From positions 30,731 to 94,730 of the forward strand of contig NZ_QLIU01000023.1 of NCBI RefSeq assembly GCF_003574425.1: DNA of 64,000 nt, given 5' to 3'. The first letter of the stretch is position 1; each line of letters begins with the position of its first letter. Below the pieces are notes generated by a model. The model saw only the letters and a program-made list of their open reading frames with translations. It made no database searches and had not been told where the DNA came from. The stretch is from Cysteiniphilum halobium. Its GTDB lineage: Bacteria; Pseudomonadota; Gammaproteobacteria; Francisellales; Francisellaceae. Of the stretch, positions 56,732 to 63,915 are shown one piece after another. Position numbers and translations under genes: made by a program.

Positions 56732-57619
56732 TCATTTCAACAAATCTATCAACGCAGTCTCAATATGTGGATAGTCGAAAATAAAGCCAGCATCTTGTAA
56801 TCTCATTGGTTTAATATTATGTGATGATAGTAATAGCTCTTTTCCCATTTGTCCAAATATCAACCTTACCAACCATTGTGGCAAAACTAAGAAACATGGT
56901 TTATTAAGCACTTTCGCCATGGTTTTAATAAATACTTTCTGACTACAAGCGTTGTCTGACGTCATGTTGATTTCAATATTTATGCACTGTTGCTCAAGGA
57001 TAAAAACCATCGCGCGGCACAGATCATCAATGTGCACCCATGACATTATTTGCTGACCATTGCCAATGGTTGCCGCTAAGCCTACTTTGGCAGTTGGTAG
57101 AAGTTTACTTAACATACCACCCTTACCAAGGACTACACCAAAGCGTACAATTGTCTTACGACGTAATCGCGAGCGATTTACCACAGCTTCCCATTGATTG
57201 ACAATGTATTGGCAAAAGCCACTATTTGCTTTCGTTCTTTGTATAATTTCTGTTTCATTTTGCTCTTTCAAGGAGAATGGATAATAGCCAATGGCACTTG
57301 CATTGATTAACCACACATCATGATCGGCAATGTGTTTAATTAAACGCTCAGTCGGCTCAATGCGACTGCTTAAGATTTTCTCTTTTATTGATTTACACCA
57401 ACGCTTTTCCCCAATACCAAATCCACATAAATTAATGACCACATCAAACTGTATAATCTTCGCTGTAGTAACTTCCTGCCAAATAATGCATTCATCAAAG
57501 CCATCGATTATTTGCATCGTACGACTTAATAATGACACCGAGTAACCTTGCTTTTTAAGATGTTGGACAAGATGTCGACCAATAAATCCAGATCCACCAG
57601 CTATCAATACCTTAACCAT
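56732..57619 (-). CDS. TIGR01777-family NAD(P)-dependent epimerase (YfcH type)
   Basis: A 295-residue extended short-chain dehydrogenase fold. VLIAGGSGFIGRHLVQHLKK is the Rossmann glycine motif, and VINLCGFGIGEKRWC, SAIGYYPF and the C-terminal DUF1731-like region (PCFLVLPQWLVRLIFGQMGKELLLSS) identify the YfcH/SulA-like family. Start 57619 has GGAG at good spacing; the upstream in-frame Met is inside unrelated sequence. The family is linked loosely to cell division or nucleotide-sugar chemistry; substrate unknown. It follows the Met-rich outer-membrane gene by 43 bases. Confidence 0.85.
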   Translation of the reverse strand: MVKVLIAGGSGFIGRHLVQHLKKQGYSVSLLSRTMQIIDGFDECIIWQEVTTAKIIQFDVVINLCGFGIGEKRWCKSIKEKILSSRIEPTERLIKHIADHDVWLINASAIGYYPFSLKEQNETEIIQRTKANSGFCQYIVNQWEAVVNRSRLRRKTIVRFGVVLGKGGMLSKLLPTAKVGLAATIGNGQQIMSWVHIDDLCRAMVFILEQQCINIEINMTSDNACSQKVFIKTMAKVLNKPCFLVLPQWLVRLIFGQMGKELLLSSHNIKPMRLQDAGFIFDYPHIETALIDLLK

Positions 57620-57662
57620 AATAATACGCTCCTTGCTGATTGTTTGGATTGCAGAAAAAGTC

Positions 57663-58682
57663 TTACATAAACATAAAGTTAAACGACACACCCGCTTGCC
57701 AGCCTTGCTTCATTTGAATCCCATTTAAATTTTGATAAATCGGATAAGCAAACTGTAATAGTAAACTTTGATTTGACAAGATACCTGCACCTTTAATTTT
57801 TGCTTCAGCAATTAGGTTAATGACTTTAGCACCTGTGTTTTGCGGGTTATAACTAATTCCCCAATTGGTATTGGTATCTTCTGCGACACCCGATGTTTTT
57901 GTCGTTAATACCCCTTGAACTTTAGATCCTAATGATAAATAGGACCATACGTTATAGTCAGCACCTAATGTCAGCTGATAAACGTCACCTAGCGCATAAT
58001 CGCGATAGTTTTTATAAAGTCGCTGTAACGTTTTCAACTCACTTTGCAAAAACCATTTGTGCCAATGGTAACCATAGATAATTCCAATAATAGGATCAAA
58101 GGTGCCAGAACCCATCTGCATATTATAGCCATATAATGTCGTACTCATCATCGGCATGACACCCTGATAATTAATGCGCCCAGTTGGCACACTGACACCT
58201 CCCTTAAGTTTTAATGATTGATGTTGTGTCTGTAAAAATTTATAGGAAATAAGCAACTGAGTATCGCCAAACCCCTCTGAGCGCATGGTCGAGGCGATGG
58301 ATTTACCCATCATGTTCATTGTCATATCCATGGTTTTGATATTATATGAACCCATGATCATAAAATCCCAGTTTCGTGTCATATACATTGCCATAAACAT
58401 CAACATCGACATGTCCATTTTTGTCGGGACCATCATATCATCCGCCGGAGCCGCTACACTACTTGTGCCACTTTGCAAACCATCCATAGTCATATACATC
58501 GGCATTAGGTTAAACATCCACATATTCATACCATGTGATGGCATGTCATGCATATGCATCTTATGTCCTACATGATAGTGCTCACTGCTATTTTGTGTCA
58601 TCGTAGTTGCGTTAGCGACACCACTGATTAAGCTCGATAACGCTAACGTAGACACCAAGATTTTATTTTTTTGAAACATCAT
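57663..58682 (-). CDS. Met/His-rich outer-membrane beta-barrel protein
   Basis: 339 residues with a signal peptide (about 1-25, ending GVANA). The mature N-terminal third is remarkable: about 28 methionines in 110 residues plus a His cluster (EHYHVGHKMHMHDMPSHGM). The rest is barrel-like with alternating strands ending in aromatic residues (GVSVPTGRINYQG, VYQLTLGADYNVW) and ends FNFMFM. The outline resembles the MetA-pathway/transporter-type outer-membrane family. Met- and His-rich exported proteins often bind copper; that function is inferred here. No copper ATPase or oxidase gene is next to it. Confidence 0.65.
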   Translation of the reverse strand: MMFQKNKILVSTLALSSLISGVANATTMTQNSSEHYHVGHKMHMHDMPSHGMNMWMFNLMPMYMTMDGLQSGTSSVAAPADDMMVPTKMDMSMLMFMAMYMTRNWDFMIMGSYNIKTMDMTMNMMGKSIASTMRSEGFGDTQLLISYKFLQTQHQSLKLKGGVSVPTGRINYQGVMPMMSTTLYGYNMQMGSGTFDPIIGIIYGYHWHKWFLQSELKTLQRLYKNYRDYALGDVYQLTLGADYNVWSYLSLGSKVQGVLTTKTSGVAEDTNTNWGISYNPQNTGAKVINLIAEAKIKGAGILSNQSLLLQFAYPIYQNLNGIQMKQGWQAGVSFNFMFM

Positions 58683-58711
58683 AATATAATCACTCCCCCG
58701 TTAAATTATTT

Positions 58712-59533
58712 TTACTCACTTATTGTTAAACGGCATTTATATCCAGTAAACTTGCGCATATTCATCACCCCTGTATCCAGCATAATGTATTGCCCCTTGA
58801 TACCTAACAATGTACCTTCAACCAATAGGTTTTTATCAAGATTGTGTGAACTGACTTTTTGCGGATAAGACAATACAGGATAGTGAATTTCAATTGTTTG
58901 ACTGTTGATTAGTTCAATCGCTTGCGTGCCATATTTTGCCTTAAGCGATGCAATAAAATCACCTTCCTCCAAAAGTATCTTATTTTTTATTCTCAATAGG
59001 TCAATAGCATCAGGCTGCTCTTTTAGCATTGCCTGCCAATTGGTTTTATCCGCCAAGTGTTTGGCAAGTCTAACTTCAATAAGTCCTGATAATAAGCGCT
59101 CACTCACCTTAATGATTGGCAAGGCCTGCACAGCGCCTTGGTCAATCCAACGCGATGGTGTATTTTTCTCGCGCGTGATACCAACCTTTGCTTTAGCAGT
59201 ATTTGCCAAATAAATAAAATGCGGCTTTATACAGTGCCCACTTCCCCAATTACTATCACGACATGTCCCCGCATGAAAGTGACACAACTCCGGTTTAACA
59301 ATACAAGTGTCACACTCAGGTAAGCTACGCATACAAGGAAAACAATAGCCCTGACTAAAGCTTTTTTTGGTTAAACGCCCACAGGCAACACAATTTATCT
59401 CATTTAAAAACTCAAGCTTAATCACTTTGCCCAACAAGTCATTCATATTGATATCATGCAGTTGATAACAAGCATTATTGTCATGATCTAGTGAGGTTTT
59501 CATTTTTCGCAAATGCAAAGTATATTCAGTCAT
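58712..59533 (-). CDS. DUF2797 zinc-finger-like protein
   Basis: 273 residues of the DUF2797 family. The N-terminal cysteine sets CVACGRLTKKSFSQGYCFPC, CDTC and CHFHAGTC look like zinc sites; HFIYLANTAKAKVGITREKNTPSRWIDQGA is the conserved core, reminiscent of a GIY-YIG-like fold. Cellular role is unknown. The ATG at 59533 is eight bases from a run of three 15-base tandem repeats, and the only ribosome-site-like sequence (AAGAG) lies at that repeat edge. A REP-like repeat pair separates it from queC. Confidence 0.82.
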   Translation of the reverse strand: MTEYTLHLRKMKTSLDHDNNACYQLHDINMNDLLGKVIKLEFLNEINCVACGRLTKKSFSQGYCFPCMRSLPECDTCIVKPELCHFHAGTCRDSNWGSGHCIKPHFIYLANTAKAKVGITREKNTPSRWIDQGAVQALPIIKVSERLLSGLIEVRLAKHLADKTNWQAMLKEQPDAIDLLRIKNKILLEEGDFIASLKAKYGTQAIELINSQTIEIHYPVLSYPQKVSSHNLDKNLLVEGTLLGIKGQYIMLDTGVMNMRKFTGYKCRLTISE

Positions 59534-59540
59534 TCAGTAC

Positions 59541-59585
59541 TCTTTTTGTTTTTTATCTTTTTGTTTTTTATCTTTTTGTTTTTTA
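59541..59585. repeat. three perfect 15-base tandem repeats upstream of the DUF2797 gene
   Basis: Unit TCTTTTTGTTTTTTA at 59541-59555, 59556-59570 and 59571-59585, identical. It begins eight bases before the DUF2797 start codon, so a change in copy number would alter the promoter-to-start distance. Confidence 0.92.
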
Positions 59586-59611
59586 CATTTCATTCAAGCA
59601 ACTTATCCATC

Positions 59612-59791
59612 CGTTGGCTGAGCATCGTCGAAGCCATTGCAAAGCACAAAAGGCATACACCCTTCGACTTCGCTCAGGGTACGGAGGCTTACCCATCACT
59701 TGCACTATCCAACGTTGGCTGAGCGTTAGTCAAAGCCACTGCAAACCACAAAAGACATACCTCCTTCGACTTCGCTCAGGGTACGGTGGCT
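59612..59791. repeat. pair of REP-like palindromic repeats (about 78 bases each)
   Basis: Copy 1 is 59612-59689, copy 2 is 59713-59791, direct orientation, about 85% alike. Each begins CGTTGGCTGAGC and ends CGACTTCGCTCAGGGTACGG plus a few bases. Within each copy the first 24 and last 24 bases are imperfect reverse complements (CTGAGC..GTCGAAG against CTTCGAC..GCTCAG), so each can fold into a long hairpin. GC content is above the surroundings. The CTTCGACTTCGCTCAG core is familiar from intergenic repeats in many bacteria. Confidence 0.8.
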
Positions 59792-59798
59792 GTCTTAT

Positions 59799-60644
59799 TT
59801 AAACTTCTTGCTTTTTAAATTCCGCAAGCGTTTTTTCAACATGTGCTTTGACGGTTTGCCAAGTAACCGGACCTAACTCATTTGCATAAGCGGCTGGATC
59901 TTGAAGCCCCAGGTTCAAAAAAGCTTCAATGCGCCCAATCGATGAAGCAGATTGATAATCGCTATAAATCTTATGCTCATGCTTAATTGGAATATATGAG
60001 GTGAATGTCATCGCGTACACTTCTTCATAATTCAGTCCAAGTAATGCACAAGCACGAATGCCATCGCGTAGTACATCTGTCTTACTGCTATTGATATAGG
60101 GCAAATAATACGTTACTTTCTCAGCATCCCAGTTACCTGCGATAAATGCGTCATAATCTTTATCACGGAATAATTGTCGACAGTCAGGGTAAGTTGCATG
60201 ATCACCTCCATGGACACCCATAGCAATAATAACATCAGTGTTTTGTGCCTCAGCAATCGATAACGCTGCTGCTTGAATGATTGAGCTAAAGATCTTATTG
60301 CGATTTGGCACAACTGTTAGACGCATATTACTCTCGTGATAATGCCCGGTTGGCACATCTTCGCCACCACTGATCAGTGTTGAGTGTAATAATTCAGATA
60401 AACCATCTATGGTGATGATATGATTTTTGACCTTACAGCCTTGCTGCTTTAAGTAATCGATGAGACTTGATGCCTTATCTAACTCTACTTTGTGCTTTTG
60501 ACCATAGTCAAATGAAATCGTTGTCACCTCATAACCATCAGCAAGCAGTCGCAACATCAATGAAGACGAATCCATACCACCTGAAAGGGACAGTACCGCA
60601 TATTTGTTTTTTGTGTTATTTGTTTTATCTGTCTTATCACGCAT
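59799..60644 (-). CDS. queC: QueC-like 7-cyano-7-deazaguanine synthase lacking the zinc cysteines
   Basis: 281 residues. The PP-loop ATPase motif is LSLSGGMDSSSLML (about 17-30), with ISFDYGQKHKVELDKA and VVPNRNKIFSSIIQAAAL, typical of QueC, which converts 7-carboxy-7-deazaguanine to preQ0. MGVHGGDHATYPDCR is also a QueC block. The C-terminal zinc site is gone: where the family has TWSCY and CG.C..C..R, this protein has TFTSY and YSDYQSASSIGR, so all four cysteines are replaced while RIEAF and DPAAY continue normally. I start at ATG 60644 (GGAG, seven bases); the TTG further up is poorer. It is divergent from queD and queE. Confidence 0.85.
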   Translation of the reverse strand: MRDKTDKTNNTKNKYAVLSLSGGMDSSSLMLRLLADGYEVTTISFDYGQKHKVELDKASSLIDYLKQQGCKVKNHIITIDGLSELLHSTLISGGEDVPTGHYHESNMRLTVVPNRNKIFSSIIQAAALSIAEAQNTDVIIAMGVHGGDHATYPDCRQLFRDKDYDAFIAGNWDAEKVTYYLPYINSSKTDVLRDGIRACALLGLNYEEVYAMTFTSYIPIKHEHKIYSDYQSASSIGRIEAFLNLGLQDPAAYANELGPVTWQTVKAHVEKTLAEFKKQEV

Positions 60645-60740
60645 TCTATTCTCCAAACCACTTCTCTAACTGAAACGCAAAAGTTTATAAAACCATCTGC
60701 AAATGGTATAGTAATCAAAAATTCAAAGTATCATACCATA

Positions 60741-61217
60741 ATGATTTATCGAGTTGAAAAATATCTTGATGGCTTTTCCACTTGCTTTCGCCAATGGAAT
60801 GCTGAACACTCACACTGTCGCTTTTTACATGGTTATGCGATTTCTTTTCGCTTACATTTTGCTGCTCAATCACTAGATCAGCATAACTGGGTCTGGGATT
60901 TTGGCTGGCTTAAAGACAAAAATCACACCATTGACGACATGACGGCTAAAGAATGGTTCCACTATATGTTTGATCATACGGTTGTACTTTCTGAGAAAGA
61001 CCCTGCTCTTGAGACGTTTAAGGCACTAGAGCAACAAGGCTTATTGCAATTACGAACCTTGCCATACTTTAGTTGTGAGGGTATTGCTGAATTTGTTTTA
61101 AACACCTTAAACCCTTTAGTGCAAAAACATAGTAACAATCGCGTAACGTTATTTCGTGTTGATGTCATGGAGAATAGCAAAAATCTCGGTGCTGTTGAGA
61201 TCGATTATGCGTATTAA
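60741..61217 (+). CDS. queD: QueD-like 6-carboxy-5,6,7,8-tetrahydropterin synthase, divergent
   Basis: A 158-residue T-fold enzyme. Catalytic Cys26 (HSHCRFLHGYA), the Asp-His pair (FDHTVVL, about 77-83) and the Glu of SCEGIAEF are in place, as in QueD. The zinc site differs: the classic F.aaH is FSTCF and LHGHs is LHGYA, so two of the three histidines are missing (His30 remains; Cys15 or His25 could replace them). WVWDFGWLKDK is the conserved strand. It probably makes the carboxytetrahydropterin precursor of preQ0. It overlaps queE by 11 bases. Divergent from queC across 96 bases. Confidence 0.82.
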   Translation: MIYRVEKYLDGFSTCFRQWNAEHSHCRFLHGYAISFRLHFAAQSLDQHNWVWDFGWLKDKNHTIDDMTAKEWFHYMFDHTVVLSEKDPALETFKALEQQGLLQLRTLPYFSCEGIAEFVLNTLNPLVQKHSNNRVTLFRVDVMENSKNLGAVEIDYAY

Positions 61218-61977
61218 TGACTATCATAAAATACTGCCAATTATTGAACTTTATCCTTGTTTGCAGGGCGAGGGATCACGCCGTGGACACCCCTCGTTTG
61301 CGATTCGCACCACTGGCTGCACACATCGCTGTCATTTTGGTATAAATGGAGGTTGGTGTGATACCTGGTACTCGAGTATCCATGCAGATAAAGGCAAGTT
61401 CTGTTTTAACGATATTATCGATATGGTCAAAGCATATCCTGATTTAAAAGAAATTATGCTCACAGGAGGTGCACCAACAATGCACCCCACACTTCTTAAT
61501 GAGATTATGCATTTAGCACATGAGTATAAGCTATTTGTAACACTAGAAACTGAAGGTTCTCATTTTATAAAAACCGATTATCCGATTGATCTTTTAAGCT
61601 TATCGCCAAAGTTTACTAATAGTATTCCAAAACTAGGGATAAAAACACCTAAAGGCACTGTTGTTGATCAAAAGTTTATTGATCAACATAATAAATATCG
61701 ACTAAATATCACCGTCATACGTCAAATGATTGATTATCACCATGACTATCAATTAAAGCCTGTTTGCGATGGCAGTGATGAGAATCTAGCAGAAATAGAG
61801 TCTTTGATTAATGTGCTTAATATCCCCAAAAACAAAGTTTATTTGATGCCAGCAGGCAGCACGCGCCAAGAAATGATTGCGGCTTATTCCAAGATTATTG
61901 ATCTGGCACTTATGCACGGTTTTAATTTCACAGGACGCGATCATATTATTGCTTTTGATGACAAAATTGGTGTTTAA
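61207..61977 (+). CDS. queE: QueE-like 7-carboxy-7-deazaguanine synthase (radical SAM), divergent
   Basis: 256 residues. It opens IIELYPCLQGEGSRRGHPSF, the QueE entrance, then GCTHRCHFGINGGWCDT places the cluster cysteines at 38, 42 and 51: CX3CX8C instead of CX3CX2C. The SAM-binding GGEP motif reads LTGGAPTMHP, with Ala for Glu. LETEGSH and LSPKFTNS match QueE. It would rearrange carboxytetrahydropterin to the deazaguanine ring. The start at 61207 overlaps the queD stop; an upstream in-frame Met lies deep in queD. Similar spacing occurs in a branch that includes phage enzymes (from memory). Confidence 0.85.
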   Translation: MRINDYHKILPIIELYPCLQGEGSRRGHPSFAIRTTGCTHRCHFGINGGWCDTWYSSIHADKGKFCFNDIIDMVKAYPDLKEIMLTGGAPTMHPTLLNEIMHLAHEYKLFVTLETEGSHFIKTDYPIDLLSLSPKFTNSIPKLGIKTPKGTVVDQKFIDQHNKYRLNITVIRQMIDYHHDYQLKPVCDGSDENLAEIESLINVLNIPKNKVYLMPAGSTRQEMIAAYSKIIDLALMHGFNFTGRDHIIAFDDKIGV

Positions 61978-61989
61978 TTACTTATCACC

Positions 61990-62031
61990 CGTTGAGCTTT
62001 AGCTTAACGACCTTTCCCACAAGGGGAGAGG
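61990..62031. terminator. two adjacent hairpins between convergent queE and putP
   Basis: CGTTGAGC-TTTA-GCTTAACG (61990-62009, eight base pairs, one G-T) is followed directly by CCTTTCCC-ACAA-GGGGAGAGG (62011-62031). They lie between the two stop codons. U-runs are absent, so they are terminator-like or a short intergenic repeat; the second resembles common CTCTCCCCTTGTGGG-type intergenic hairpins. Confidence 0.5.
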
Positions 62032-62050
62032 TATTAGCTAATGGAGTTTA

Positions 62051-63511
62051 TTATAGATGATTCAGCATTTGTTGGTGACGTTGATAAATCGCATCACTTG
62101 GCGCTTTGCTTAAAATACTACCTAAATAGATAGCAATACACGCAAAGATAAAACCAGGTAGTAATTCATATAATTCAAAAATACCACCTAATGTCTTTAA
62201 ATGAGGCCAAATAATTACGGTTAATGCACCGACTACTATTCCATAAAAAGCACCGGTTAAGTTCATGCGTTTCCAAAAAAGTGATAACACAATAATCGGA
62301 CCAAACGATGCACCCAGTCCCGCCCAGGCATAGCCGACAAGATTTAAAATCGAGCTTTTAGGATCAAGTGCTAACAACACAGCAATAATAGCGATCACGG
62401 TTACAATTATGCGACTAATAATGAGCATTTCATTCGCTTTGGCATTTGGGCGAACAAATTTGTGATAAAAATCTTCAACTACGGCACTAGAAGACGCTAG
62501 AAGCTGTGCTGAAGCAGTACTCATCGTTGCTGATAAAACTGCCGCTAATAACACCCCTGCTACCCACGGATTAAATAGCGTTTCAGCTAAAACAATAAAA
62601 ACAGTCTCCGGATTCTTAAGCGTATGTGACGCGTAATACGCAATACCAAAGAGTCCAGTAAACACTGCACCAAGCAGAGCAATACACATCCATGTCATGC
62701 AGATAAACTGCGCCTGAGGAATGGTTTTCGCACTCTTGGTCGCCATAAAACGTACTAAAATATGGGGTTGCCCGAAATAACCTAACCCCCAAGCAAATAG
62801 GGATAATACACCGATAATACTTGTTCCTTTAAAGGCATTTAAATATACCGGCGACTGTTTGGAGACGGTATGTAGCGCCTCAGAGAGACTGCCAATATGC
62901 ACCCATACGGTAACAGGTACAATAATCAAGGCAATAAACATCAAAGTCCCCTGAAAAAAATCGATCCACGAAATTGCTAAAAAGCCACCAACACAGGTAT
63001 AAACTAAAATGATCAATGCCGTAATATATAATCCCGTGGTGTAATCGATCTTAAAGGTTGAACCAAATAACAATCCCCCAGCAACAAATGCTGATGCGGT
63101 ATAAAAAGTAAAAAAGATCAAAATCACTAACGCACTAAGTAAGCGAAGCATACCACTTTTTTCCATAAAGCGATTTTCAAAATACGATGGAATCGTAATT
63201 GAGTCATTGGCAACTTCAGTATAAACACGTAAGCGCTTAGCAACAAACTGCCAGTTTAAATAAGCACCCAGTGATAAACCAAGCGGCAACCAGATCTGGT
63301 TTAAACCATTGAGCATCACCGCTCCTGGCAAAGCAAGCAAAAGCCATGAACTCATATCTGAAGCGCCTGCCCCAAGCGCCGCAATTGGCCCACTTAATGA
63401 ACGCCCACCTAACATATAGTCATGTAGGTTTTTTGTGTAAAAATACGAGCAAATACCTAAACCCAAAATAATGCCGATATACAGCACAAACACAACAACT
63501 AAAATTGTCAT
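62051..63511 (-). CDS. putP: sodium/proline symporter PutP
   Basis: 486 residues with 12 to 13 helices of the SSS family. YMLGGRSLSGPIAALGAGASDMSSWLLLALPG is the PutP signature in helix 2 (core ASDMSSW, sodium and proline site), with WQFVAKRLRVYTEVANDSITIPSYFENRF and STASAQLLASSSAVVEDFY later. It imports proline with sodium. GGGAGTAGGGG precedes the start. A 30-codon membrane peptide gene lies 77 bases upstream on the same strand; no putA is adjacent. Confidence 0.92.
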   Translation of the reverse strand: MTILVVVFVLYIGIILGLGICSYFYTKNLHDYMLGGRSLSGPIAALGAGASDMSSWLLLALPGAVMLNGLNQIWLPLGLSLGAYLNWQFVAKRLRVYTEVANDSITIPSYFENRFMEKSGMLRLLSALVILIFFTFYTASAFVAGGLLFGSTFKIDYTTGLYITALIILVYTCVGGFLAISWIDFFQGTLMFIALIIVPVTVWVHIGSLSEALHTVSKQSPVYLNAFKGTSIIGVLSLFAWGLGYFGQPHILVRFMATKSAKTIPQAQFICMTWMCIALLGAVFTGLFGIAYYASHTLKNPETVFIVLAETLFNPWVAGVLLAAVLSATMSTASAQLLASSSAVVEDFYHKFVRPNAKANEMLIISRIIVTVIAIIAVLLALDPKSSILNLVGYAWAGLGASFGPIIVLSLFWKRMNLTGAFYGIVVGALTVIIWPHLKTLGGIFELYELLPGFIFACIAIYLGSILSKAPSDAIYQRHQQMLNHL

Positions 63512-63588
63512 CCCCTACTCCCTTTCATTAAAATGATTTAAATATATAACACACGCAAAATGATCTACGATAGGTAAGCACTTATCAC

Positions 63589-63681
63589 CTAAGGTTTATT
63601 TTTAATGTAATTTACCAACGACAAAGCAATAATTACGACTAACGGAACAAATACAACTGCCCATGAACCAAAAGACCCCAT
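63589..63681 (-). CDS. 30-residue single-pass membrane protein upstream of putP
   Basis: A small frame of 30 codons plus TAG, with an excellent site GGGAGG six bases before ATG. The product opens MGSFGSWAVV, continues FVPLVVIIALSLVN, and ends YIKNKP: one hydrophobic helix with a short basic tail. It is co-oriented with putP and 77 bases before it. Small subunits are known for other sodium symporters, so an accessory role for PutP is a reasonable guess. I do not recognise a family. The strong ribosome site is the main support. Confidence 0.6.
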   Translation of the reverse strand: MGSFGSWAVVFVPLVVIIALSLVNYIKNKP

Positions 63682-63915
63682 AAATACCTCCCAAAAATTA
63701 AAACCACTCACGCCATAAACCGTATTTTAATACATTTATTTACATTTATGGCATTTTTTTACACAACCCCGGGTCAGAATACCCAAAAGCTTTATAAAAT
63801 GCAAATGATAAAGCAAGCTTTCTCTAATAAAATTAACTAAAAGAATATTCTCTGTACACGAAGAAAAATTTGCAAACTGCTGCTTGAAGCGCTATTTTTT
63901 CTTGATTTGCACACC

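Noticed and set aside
59612..59791. CRISPR-like repeats
   Set aside because: Only two copies, each a palindrome of about 78 bases; the spacing and structure are those of REP elements.
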